Source: Anaerolineae bacterium (GTDB lineage: Bacteria > Chloroflexota > Anaerolineae > Aggregatilineales > UBA3940). From it: 64,000 nucleotides of DNA. The translations under genes and the position numbers were made by a program. Shown one piece after another: positions 1 to 6,614 of this stretch. Positions within the stretch are counted from its first letter, which is position 1. Each line of letters opens with the position of its first letter. The stretch lies in contig JAFGOY010000010.1 of assembly GCA_016926255.1 (NCBI GenBank), positions 1-64,000 on the forward strand, read 5' to 3'. Under the pieces are notes generated by a model. The model saw only the letters and a program-made list of their open reading frames with translations, was not told the DNA's origin and searched no databases.

Positions 1-1
1 G

Positions 2-190
2 GACGAACCCGATCCGACCGCAACAGAAGAATCGACAGCGACAGAAACACCGGAGCCAACAGACGAACCGGAAGAAACGGAAGAGCCGACAGAATCACCC
101 ACCCCAACGGAGGAACCAGAGCCAACGGAGGAACCGAGACCAATCGAGGAATCGACTGTCGAGGGAATGCCCACACCTGAATCTGAGTAG
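2..190 (+). CDS. C-terminal tail of an acidic Thr/Pro/Glu-rich surface protein (5' truncated)
   Basis: Only the last 62 codons lie in the window, ending at TAG 188-190. The residues are almost entirely E, P, T and S in a degenerate TEEPEPTEEP pattern, so no function can be read from them. Such tails are typical of extracellular linkers or wall-spanning regions. The tail of the class A PBP at 40.9 kb is similar but less acidic, so this may be another exported wall enzyme or a secreted protein; that is a guess. A strong terminator follows after 25 bases, so this is the last gene of its transcript. Confidence 0.7.
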   Translation, partial: DEPDPTATEESTATETPEPTDEPEETEEPTESPTPTEEPEPTEEPRPIEESTVEGMPTPESE

Positions 191-215
191 GTTTGGCAAG
201 GTTCCTACTGAATAG

Positions 216-257
216 AATACGGGCGGTGGAGTTCAATCCGCCGCCCGTATTGTTTTT
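216..257 (+). terminator. Rho-independent terminator
   Basis: A 15-bp stem (216-230 with 237-251, one G-U pair) encloses a 6-base loop, and the right arm runs into TGTTTTT. It ends the transcript of the truncated gene at 2-190. Confidence 0.9.
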
Positions 258-360
258 CCTCATTATCTGATGGGGTTGGTTTGCTTCCCCCGATTCCTGG
301 ATATCTCAGTAAAAAAGATGTGATGCATCCTTATCTGGATACACCACAGTCACACTCCTA

Positions 361-432
361 TGAGGGCGGGAGGTATCGAACCTCCGGCCAAGAGCTTAAA
401 AGGCTCCTGCTCTACCACTGAGCTACGCCCCC
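361..432 (-). tRNA. tRNA-Lys (anticodon UUU)
   Basis: Read on the minus strand, the sequence folds into a full cloverleaf. The acceptor arm is GGGGGCG with CGCCCTC (one G-U pair). The D arm is GCTC/GAGC, the anticodon stem GGAGC/GCTCT, and the T arm GGAGG/CCTCC with TTCGATA in the loop. The anticodon loop CTTTTAA gives UUU, lysine. The discriminator base is A at 361, and no CCA is encoded. A promoter lies just upstream (453-482). Confidence 0.95.
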
Positions 433-452
433 GATTGGTTTTTCGCTGCGCT

Positions 453-482
453 AGTATACCGCAGGCAGTTGGCCTGCGGCAA
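453..482 (-). promoter_or_regulatory. Promoter of tRNA-Lys with a hairpin in its spacer
   Basis: On the minus strand TTGCCG (482-477) and TATACT (458-453) are separated by 18 bases, placing transcription start about 14 bases before the tRNA. The spacer is largely a perfect 8-bp inverted repeat, CCGCAGGC 459-466 with GCCTGCGG 472-479. Confidence 0.55.
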
Positions 483-491
483 ACTTAGGAA

Positions 492-526
492 CCTCTCCGA
501 AATTTGCTCTGCGAACTTCGGAGAGG
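492..526. repeat. Intergenic hairpin repeat, copy A
   Basis: A 35-base element with a perfect stem; with the flanking A and T the arms ACCTCTCCGAA (491-501) and TTCGGAGAGGT (517-527) pair over 11 bp. The interior TTTGC/GCGAA can extend the stem. It is related to copies at 5521-5556, 47374-47409 and 63584-63619. It lies between tRNA-Lys and the membrane protein gene at 566. Confidence 0.75.
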
Positions 527-565
527 TAAGAAAAACAGAGCGGCAGTTATTTTGTGGATACTCGA

Positions 566-1909
566 TCAGCTGTACTGCGACGGCGGCGGGTTTTTCGGGC
601 CGGTGTTGACTCCCAACTGCTCCTTCAGGAAATCATCGACGATGTTGAAGTAGAACCAAGCCCCCGCTGTCACCCCGACCAACACGAGCAGGATTACCCA
701 CATGAAGCGTACATTGGAAACCAAGAACGAATCGAGGAAGCCGCTGCGCGGGTTGAGCAGCGTGTGATTGAACATGAATGTCACCGGCAGGAAGAACAGC
801 ACCCATACGATCTTTCGCCACTGGAAGATCGTGCGACCGGTGCTGTGACCCAGGGGCACCAGTTCGAAGAAAGCCGTCTCGGTAGACACCATGAACAGCA
901 CGAGACTGGCATTTTGAACGGTAGTCAGCACGGTTGCCATCACGCTGACGATCCGGTCGTCGAACTGCACTTCCGGCAGGTACAGCGACAGCGCACTCAG
1001 AGACCAGCCAAAGGCACCGATAAAAATCAGAATGGCGATGGTGAGCACCCCGATTACCGCTTCTCGCTTTTCGCGCTGGGCCTCCGGGACATCCAGATCG
1101 ACACCGCCGGGGGTGCCAAAGGCGATGCCGGGCGACAGCTTCAGGGTCCGGGAGAGAATCACCGAAATGACGGCGAGCAGCAGATTGGCGGGGTAGAAGT
1201 TGAATTTCGATTTTGCCTTCCAAATGCGGCCCGCAATACGGCGTGCAAAGTCGCCGGAAAAACTGACCAGCCCGACTGTACCGGCCATCAACAGGGCAAG
1301 AAGTGCGCCTTCGAAGGTAAAGAGAGAAATCCCTTCTTCCAGAAAGGCGAAGATAGCCCCGTACAATGCCAGGATCAGGGCGACCAGGGGCAGCGTCAGG
1401 CAGCCGCGTTTGACGGCAGTTCTGTTGAGTCCCCACCGGGTAACCTTGCCGAGCCAGGCAACCAGCTTGTCGATGCCAATCGCCCGAAGCCATTCCTGGA
1501 TGCGGTCTTCCTCGTCGCGCAGAATGTTGGACAACTCAGACGAGGTAAAGCCGAAAATGATCGCCATCAAGATTGCCAGGAAGAGATTCGAACCGACCAC
1601 CTGTGGAGCAGTGGCGATCTGCTGTGGGGCGGGAATCTGGGCAACCAGGGGACGTCGCTGAACCTGTTCGGAGAGGTTGACGTATTCACCGGTCTGTAAT
1701 GGGTTCGGTATCTCGTAATCAGGCAGGGGGAGATCAGGATCAGGGAGCGGGTACTGCCCGACATCAATCGACGGCGGTTCGGGAAGCCCCGGAAATACCT
1801 CGTAGGGATCGACGGCACCGGTGGCGACAAGGATCACCATCACGGCGACGCAGCTAAAAACCAGGAAAAACGCGATAAAACCAATCAGCCGACCGGTAAG
1901 TTTGCGCAT
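566..1909 (-). CDS. Polytopic membrane protein of unknown function
   Basis: This 447-residue protein starts with a signal-anchor-like helix (residues about 5-30). A proline-rich extracytoplasmic stretch follows (about 35-110, with PLPDPDLPLPDYEIPNP). After it come about eight hydrophobic segments with short loops. I see no protease, transporter or kinase motif. The start is supported by GGAGAGAG a few bases before ATG 1909. It is transcribed toward tRNA-Lys. The N-terminal anchor plus a disordered Pro/Gln-rich linker suggests an envelope protein, but I do not recognise the family. Confidence 0.75.
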   Translation of the reverse strand: MRKLTGRLIGFIAFFLVFSCVAVMVILVATGAVDPYEVFPGLPEPPSIDVGQYPLPDPDLPLPDYEIPNPLQTGEYVNLSEQVQRRPLVAQIPAPQQIATAPQVVGSNLFLAILMAIIFGFTSSELSNILRDEEDRIQEWLRAIGIDKLVAWLGKVTRWGLNRTAVKRGCLTLPLVALILALYGAIFAFLEEGISLFTFEGALLALLMAGTVGLVSFSGDFARRIAGRIWKAKSKFNFYPANLLLAVISVILSRTLKLSPGIAFGTPGGVDLDVPEAQREKREAVIGVLTIAILIFIGAFGWSLSALSLYLPEVQFDDRIVSVMATVLTTVQNASLVLFMVSTETAFFELVPLGHSTGRTIFQWRKIVWVLFFLPVTFMFNHTLLNPRSGFLDSFLVSNVRFMWVILLVLVGVTAGAWFYFNIVDDFLKEQLGVNTGPKNPPPSQYS

Positions 1910-1983
1910 GGTCTCTCTCCATTCACTGCTGAAAAAAACAGGATACCATTGAGCCAGTCAATTGATACAACACCGCCGCCACA

Positions 1984-2017
1984 GGAAAGGGGCACTCAAA
2001 TGGTACTGGAGTGCCCC
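1984..2017 (-). terminator. Terminator of the DnaB-like ATPase gene
   Basis: A perfect 9-bp stem, GAGTGCCCC (2009-2017) with GGGGCACTC (1989-1997), is followed on the minus strand by TTTCC. It sits just after the stop codon of the gene at 2046. Confidence 0.75.
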
Positions 2018-2045
2018 GCATTTCTGAATAAGTGACTGGTGCGGA

Positions 2046-3140
2046 TCAGGCCTCGATGATTTTGTCGTCGATGAGCTGCTGCTGCACCATCTGGCCCTGT
2101 GGATCGAAGCAGAAGAAGGGCGCATGGAGATGAAATTCGACATCGATCATTGCCCGCCCGGCGCGGTTCTTCTCAATCGTAAAGACGACCCATTCACGGT
2201 ACTGGCGGGCCTGATAGGGATTAAAGGCGATGTGGTCCTTCGAGAGAATCTTGTATTTGTTGTTCATGATCATGGCGATGTCGCACTCGTAATCGAGCGC
2301 GGAGCTACCGCGCAGATGGAAAAGGTGCAGACGCTTGGCCTGCAAGCCCGTCCGGTCGGAGGCAACGATGGCGAAAACCGGGACGTCGAGTGACATGGCG
2401 ATGTCTTTCAAGCCTTCGACGATGATCGTCACTTTGTCGTTCTCGTCGGTCGCTTTTTCCGGGTGAATGGCGACTTTTTGCAGGTAGTCGACGAAAACGA
2501 CCACGTTGCCCTTTGTCGCCTTGACCAGCCGCGCGGTCATATCCCGAATAGCGGAAAGGGTGGTAACGGCGGTGGAGGCCTTCAACAGGATCAGCCGGTC
2601 GGCGTATTCGCTAAGCCGGGCCAGCGCGGGTGATGTCCGGCTGTTCTCGCGGAGGATGCCCCGCAGAGAGCCAGTACCTCCCCGATCTTTGCTGAGATAG
2701 TTGCGGGCATGCTTGGAGACGATAATATCCTGGAGGTCCTTCATGCGCAGGCCCTGGGCGGTGATCATCTCAGGTGGGTTGACACTTTCCAGGCAAAGCA
2801 GGCGGTTCATCAGGTGGGCTTCGGTATGCTCATAGGACAGGTAGAAAGCATACATATTGCTGGATTTCGCAATGTTGCGGGCGATCTGCATGGCGGTGAT
2901 CGTCTTACCGATGCCCTGTGCGCCTCCCAGCAGCACCAGTTCTCCGCGCTGCAAGCCGCCACCGATGGCGGCATCGAGAGGATCGAGTCCGGTGGGGACG
3001 GGGATGTAGTTAGAGAGATCGCCGCGAATGACGGCTTCGTTGGCCTCGTTGATAACCTGGGTAAGTGTGCGGGGCATATGAGCACCGCGTAAACCTGCAT
3101 CCGGATGGTCGTTTTTTCGGGATAGTTGCGAATCTGTCAT
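2046..3140 (-). CDS. Stand-alone DnaB C-terminal-type (RecA-fold) ATPase
   Basis: This 364-residue protein matches the helicase half of replicative DnaB: GLDPLDAAIGGGLQRGELVLLGG leads into Walker A GGAQGIGKT (72-80), then Walker B-like VVVFVDYLQKV and a late GRAMIDVEF strand. It lacks the DnaB N-terminal domain and linker that bind primase. It is therefore more likely a helicase-derived ATPase than the main replicative helicase. It lies downstream of the sigma/anti-sigma pair on the same strand with a 122-base gap. The ATG at 3140 has only a weak SD (AGGT). An internal ATG at 3077 is possible but has no SD. Confidence 0.8.
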   Translation of the reverse strand: MTDSQLSRKNDHPDAGLRGAHMPRTLTQVINEANEAVIRGDLSNYIPVPTGLDPLDAAIGGGLQRGELVLLGGAQGIGKTITAMQIARNIAKSSNMYAFYLSYEHTEAHLMNRLLCLESVNPPEMITAQGLRMKDLQDIIVSKHARNYLSKDRGGTGSLRGILRENSRTSPALARLSEYADRLILLKASTAVTTLSAIRDMTARLVKATKGNVVVFVDYLQKVAIHPEKATDENDKVTIIVEGLKDIAMSLDVPVFAIVASDRTGLQAKRLHLFHLRGSSALDYECDIAMIMNNKYKILSKDHIAFNPYQARQYREWVVFTIEKNRAGRAMIDVEFHLHAPFFCFDPQGQMVQQQLIDDKIIEA

Positions 3141-3262
3141 TATGATACCTGGTAGGGACTGTTAGAGCCTGCGTTATGACTGGAATAAATTCAGCAGCAC
3201 TTATTCTATCAGTGCCCTGAATTTGGGGCAATGGGACGGATAGGAAATTCGAGAAGGTATGA

Positions 3263-3538
3263 TTATTCACTACTGCTCATATAATCGCCCAGATCGAGGG
3301 CAATAAACAACCGCTGTTTTGCCTCTTGCGGCATCTGGGTTTTCCCATGCTCATGATATAACTCGACGGTTTTTGCCAGCGTGTTGACGACGACTCGGCA
3401 GTTTTCACAATCTTTCATGTGATATTCGATTTCCCGGCACAGCGATTCTTCCGCGTCGCCATCAAGATACAGGGATAATCCCTCCAACAACTCGTGACAG
3501 GATGATCCGCCCTCGTGATGATGTGTGTGCTTGTCCAT
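3263..3538 (-). CDS. Zinc-finger anti-sigma factor (zf-HC2)
   Basis: About 91 residues, His-rich at the N-terminus. The zinc-binding anti-sigma motif is visible as HMKDCENC (H-x3-C-x2-C). No transmembrane segment follows, so this is a soluble anti-sigma factor, possibly redox-responsive through the Cys/His zinc site; that is known of the family and not shown here. I place the start at ATG 3538, preceded by GAGGA. An in-frame GTG at 3550 overlaps the sigma stop (GTGA) and is an alternative giving tight translational coupling. It is co-transcribed with the ECF sigma factor just upstream, its expected partner. Confidence 0.85.
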   Translation of the reverse strand: MDKHTHHHEGGSSCHELLEGLSLYLDGDAEESLCREIEYHMKDCENCRVVVNTLAKTVELYHEHGKTQMPQEAKQRLFIALDLGDYMSSSE

Positions 3539-3546
3539 ACTATTCC

Positions 3547-4146
3547 TCACGCAGCCGCTCGCTCGGCGAAGTATTCAGAAAGACGCTCACGTAAGAACAA
3601 CCGCGCTCGATGCAAACGCGACTTGACAGCGGCAGTTGATATGTCAAGGGTATCGCCAACTTCGGCGGTCGATAACCCTTCGATATCACGCAGAATGAAG
3701 ACCGGCTTCAATGATTCGGGAAGCAGTTGGATGGCCTCGCCCATGTACTCAATCGCTTCACCGGTCAGCAGGTCTTTCTCCGGGATGCAGCACCAGTCGA
3801 AGAACTGGCGGGGAAGCATGTCGCCGGAATCGATCTGGACGGGTTCGTCGATGGAAACCGTGTCGGGCTGTTTTTTTCGCTGGCGCATCAAGGCCGTGTT
3901 GTAGGTAATACGATACAGCCAGGTGCCGACATTGCTCCGCCCTTCAAAGCGGGAGATATTCTTATAAGCGCTGATAAACGCTTCCTGGAGAATATCTTCT
4001 GCCTCAAATGGATCGCCGGAAACCTTGAGGGCGAGATTGTATAGCCGGTCGGCGTACAACTCGACGACCTGGGCAAAGGCGGCTTTGTCGCCCGATCTCA
4101 GGCGGTCGAGATCGATTTGTTCAGCGGTTGTGGGGTGTTCAGTCAT
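3547..4146 (-). CDS. ECF-family RNA polymerase sigma factor
   Basis: About 199 residues with sigma-70 region 2 (ADRLYNLALKVSGDPFEAEDILQEAFISAY, then GTWLYRITYN) and region 4 (LPESLKPVFILRDIEGLSTAEVGDTL, then AAVKSRLHRARLFLRERL). This is the RpoE-like two-domain layout. The window's longest reading begins at a TTG at 4188, but the family start fits ATG 4146 (MTEHPTT). There is no good SD; instead a perfect 15-base palindrome occupies the region just before the start codon (4149-4163). The anti-sigma gene follows directly, so the pair should be co-regulated and probably autoregulated. Confidence 0.92.
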   Translation of the reverse strand: MTEHPTTAEQIDLDRLRSGDKAAFAQVVELYADRLYNLALKVSGDPFEAEDILQEAFISAYKNISRFEGRSNVGTWLYRITYNTALMRQRKKQPDTVSIDEPVQIDSGDMLPRQFFDWCCIPEKDLLTGEAIEYMGEAIQLLPESLKPVFILRDIEGLSTAEVGDTLDISTAAVKSRLHRARLFLRERLSEYFAERAAA

Positions 4147-4148
4147 AG

Positions 4149-4163
4149 TTAGATAGTATCTAA
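4149..4163. promoter_or_regulatory. Palindrome at the ECF sigma start codon
   Basis: TTAGATAGTATCTAA is a perfect 7-1-7 palindrome that ends two bases from the sigma start codon, where a ribosome binding site would be expected. It could be an operator or a translation-blocking hairpin. No second copy was noticed. Confidence 0.45.
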
Positions 4164-4435
4164 GGTGATAGTTACCAACAATCAACAAAATGAACGATCT
4201 CGATCAAGTATAACACGATCCCGCGTTTTTAGTGGCCTGGGACAGTAAAGACGGGTTATCAGGACAGGCCGGTTTTGCCCTGAAACGATTTGCGCCGTAA
4301 AATGCAATTGTGGAAAATGATTACTCCGAAATCGTTACTTTCCTTTTCCACTTCTCGGCGGTGCCTGATCCGATATGATTATGCTCGGTTAATTTGAGAG
4401 TGCCGGAGCGTTCAATATAAAGCGAGAGACCGACC

Positions 4436-5134
4436 ATGAACCTATTTAAACGGCGTGACGATGCGTTCAAGGGTAATGTATATGAAGAAGAAGAAAAAGA
4501 ACCACGAGCCGGTTTGAGCAAAGAAATTCAGATTGCGATTGCCTTTGTGGCAGTGCTGATCGTGGGGAGTATCTGCGGCTTCTCGGCGACATCAGGGCTG
4601 CGGGCGGGCGAACCCCCTGCGCCGCAGTCAGCCGTACCGGTGGCCGATACCAAAATCCCGACGGCGCGCGAGGCATACGATATCGCCTACCAGTACGTGG
4701 TCGATCAGGGGTCTCCGGTCGAACTGGCAAGCGCGGTCGGAATCTGGACTCCGGGGGTAAGCGATGTGCAACTGGCGGCGGGCCGGACCGGTTGGACATT
4801 CTATTTCTACCGGCCTGAAATGGCCGATATGGTCACGGTGGTCGTTGGGCGGGAGGAAAATGTCCGGATCGAGGCGGTTGTGCCCTGGGAACCCGCGCCG
4901 GAGCTGACTCACGTCCAGAGCTGGCGAGTCGACAGTCCGCAGGCGGTGGAGGGCATGCTCGCCAACTGCGGTGATACGCTTGAGAGTGTATCGGATGGGG
5001 TTGTCGAACTGCGGCTGACGACGGCGGCGGAGAATCGCTCGGTGCTGTGGCAGGTAAGTGTCACCTCTGAGGAGAACCCGCTGGCGGTCTGCGAGATCAA
5101 TATCGACGGGACGACCGGGTTGGCCCGCCAGTAG
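4436..5134 (+). CDS. Membrane-anchored extracytoplasmic protein, unknown
   Basis: This 232-residue protein has a short charged cytoplasmic tail containing YEEEEKEP, one transmembrane helix (about residues 31-50) and a soluble domain of about 180 residues outside the membrane. That domain begins with a Pro-rich linker and contains a helix TAREAYDIAYQYVVDQGSP followed by beta-rich segments with FYFYRPEMADMVTVVV. Its end, VCEINIDGTTGLARQ, looks like a PepSY-type repeat, but I am not confident of that. It is divergent from the sigma operon (289-base gap), so it is a candidate regulon member. Confidence 0.7.
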   Translation: MNLFKRRDDAFKGNVYEEEEKEPRAGLSKEIQIAIAFVAVLIVGSICGFSATSGLRAGEPPAPQSAVPVADTKIPTAREAYDIAYQYVVDQGSPVELASAVGIWTPGVSDVQLAAGRTGWTFYFYRPEMADMVTVVVGREENVRIEAVVPWEPAPELTHVQSWRVDSPQAVEGMLANCGDTLESVSDGVVELRLTTAAENRSVLWQVSVTSEENPLAVCEINIDGTTGLARQ

Positions 5135-5183
5135 GCGAATAGACCCACCAGCAGGCAAACAGACTCACCGGGAAAAACTGGTG

Positions 5184-5213
5184 TTGCCAGCAGGGTAAGC
5201 CATCGCTTATAAT
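5184..5213 (+). promoter_or_regulatory. Strong sigma-70-type promoter for the 50-residue protein
   Basis: TTGCCA (5184-5189) and TATAAT (5208-5213) are separated by 18 bases, matching 5/6 and 6/6 of the consensus. Transcription would begin near 5220, about 70 bases before the small gene. Confidence 0.7.
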
Positions 5214-5290
5214 AATGCTCAGAAATTCCGCACGCCTGTCTCTTTATAGCCGGGCGTGCTTCGTGAGAAAAACTTGAAGGAGCTTTGAAT

Positions 5291-5443
5291 ATGGGTGGGA
5301 AAAAAGGCGCGAAGAAGACGGTCGGTAGGGCACGTAAAGCCGGCGGTCCGAAGACAATCATGAAACTGTACTATGTTCGCAAGGAAAATGGCGCGCTTGC
5401 ACCAAAGTACGAACGGATTGAACTGGAAGACGAAAAAGAGTAG
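5291..5443 (+). CDS. 50-residue basic protein, unknown
   Basis: An unusually clear small gene: near-consensus promoter, AAGGAG eight bases before ATG 5291, TAG at 5441-5443, and a terminator right after. The N-terminal half is Lys/Arg/Gly-rich (MGGKKGAKKTVGRARKAGG) and probably binds nucleic acid. The C-terminal half is a short amphipathic, acidic segment (YYVRKENGALAPKYERIEL, then acidic residues). Size and charge resemble a ribosome-associated or nucleoid protein, but I do not recognise a family. Expression signals suggest it is abundant. Confidence 0.75.
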   Translation: MGGKKGAKKTVGRARKAGGPKTIMKLYYVRKENGALAPKYERIELEDEKE

Positions 5444-5474
5444 TCTTGCCGCGAACGTTGTCAATCTGAACCAA

Positions 5475-5518
5475 TGACGCTCCATGCGTATGATCTGCGT
5501 GGGGCGTTTTGTTTTTAT
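5475..5518 (+). terminator. Terminator after the 50-residue protein gene
   Basis: An 11-bp stem with two G-U pairs (ACGCTCCATGC with GCGTGGGGCGT) is followed by TTTTGTTTTTAT. Confidence 0.8.
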
Positions 5519-5520
5519 AT

Positions 5521-5556
5521 CCTATCCGCAAATTCGCTTTGTGAACTTCGGATAGG
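5521..5556. repeat. Intergenic hairpin repeat, copy B
   Basis: A 36-base element with arms CCTATCCG (5521-5528) and CGGATAGG (5549-5556). Relative to copy A the stem pair C-G is replaced by A-T at the fourth position, so pairing is kept. It lies between a terminator and the SD of the epimerase gene. Confidence 0.8.
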
Positions 5557-5580
5557 ACAGTCGATGTGGAGGAACCGGGT

Positions 5581-6546
5581 ATGCAGGTTCTGGTCTTAGG
5601 TGCGACGGGATTCATCGGGGGGCAGATTGCCCATGCAGCGGTTCAGGAAGGGCTGGAGGTTCACGGATTCCGGCGCAGGCCGGGGTCGGTGGGGGCGATT
5701 GGCGATCTGGCGGTTACGTGGCATGAGGGCGATCTCTCTGATGGGCGCGGGCTTGACGAAGCCCTGCAGAGCTGCGATGTGCTGTTCCATGCCGCCGCAT
5801 ACGCTCCGGGGAGCGGATACAGCATCCGTGAGGCGAAACAAAAGGGTGTTTCGCAGCTGCGAATCGTGCTGGAGGCTGCCCGCCGAGCAAACGTTAAACG
5901 GGTGGTTTATACCAGTTCGCTGACGACCATCGGGACACCACCGCCGGGAAGCAATCGGCTGGCCGATGAACGCGATGGGTATCTGCCCGGATCGACAAGC
6001 AACGCCTACTACGAAGCGAAATGGGTGATGGAGTTCGAGGCGCTGCGGGCGTATCAGGCCGGGCTGCCGGTGATTATACTGGCCCCGACGGCAGTCTTCG
6101 GCCCTGGCGATTTGAAACCGAGCACAAGTCAAATCCTGCTGATGGTCGCGAAGAATCAGCTTCCGGTCGGGGTGGACATGGAAACCAATATCGTCGACGG
6201 GCGGGATGTGGCGCTGGCACATGTGCGGGCGGCGACGGCAGGCGAGCCTGGGGAGCGCTACATCATCGGCGGGCATAATCTGAACGTGGCCGACGCGCTG
6301 CGAGAAGCGGCACGGCTGGTGGGTGTCAGGGAGCCGCGCGGGGCGCTATCACTGAAAGCTGTGACACGACTGCTCCGGTTCGCCGAGTTTTTCCGGCTGC
6401 CGGTTCCGGCCACGATGCGAGGAATGCCGTACTGGATGGCGCTGAATTCTGAAAAAGGGTTCAGGACGTTCGGCTACACGCCGCGCCCGTTCGAAGAGAC
6501 GGTGGTTGATACCGTCGGGTGGTTCAGGGAGAACGGGTATTTGTGA
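5581..6546 (+). CDS. NAD(P)-dependent sugar epimerase/dehydratase-family protein (extended SDR)
   Basis: About 321 residues from ATG 5581, chosen because GGAGGA lies eight bases upstream; an in-frame GTG at 5566 sits before that SD. The N-terminal Rossmann motif is GATGFIGG (7-14). VVYTSSLTTIG and Y-Y-E-A-K give the Ser and YxxxK catalytic elements. IILAPTAVFGPGD and the C-terminal part follow dihydroflavonol-reductase/HpnA-like epimerases. The substrate cannot be told from sequence. It is a single gene between two terminator-like regions. Confidence 0.88.
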   Translation: MQVLVLGATGFIGGQIAHAAVQEGLEVHGFRRRPGSVGAIGDLAVTWHEGDLSDGRGLDEALQSCDVLFHAAAYAPGSGYSIREAKQKGVSQLRIVLEAARRANVKRVVYTSSLTTIGTPPPGSNRLADERDGYLPGSTSNAYYEAKWVMEFEALRAYQAGLPVIILAPTAVFGPGDLKPSTSQILLMVAKNQLPVGVDMETNIVDGRDVALAHVRAATAGEPGERYIIGGHNLNVADALREAARLVGVREPRGALSLKAVTRLLRFAEFFRLPVPATMRGMPYWMALNSEKGFRTFGYTPRPFEETVVDTVGWFRENGYL

Positions 6547-6614
6547 GAGTGATGGACTGTTTATGAGACCAGCGGGCGCGGCACGCCGCACCCGTACAAC
6601 CTGATACTCTTTTA

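Noticed and set aside
554-1699. Long plus-strand ORF opposite the membrane protein gene
   Set aside because: It has no SD and encodes a Gln/His/Arg-rich sequence typical of antisense shadows; the minus-strand reading has clear membrane helices.
6573-6594. Hairpin CGGGCGCGG/CCGCACCCG as a terminator between convergent genes
   Set aside because: It pairs well only on the minus strand (with a G-U pair) but is not followed by a T run there.
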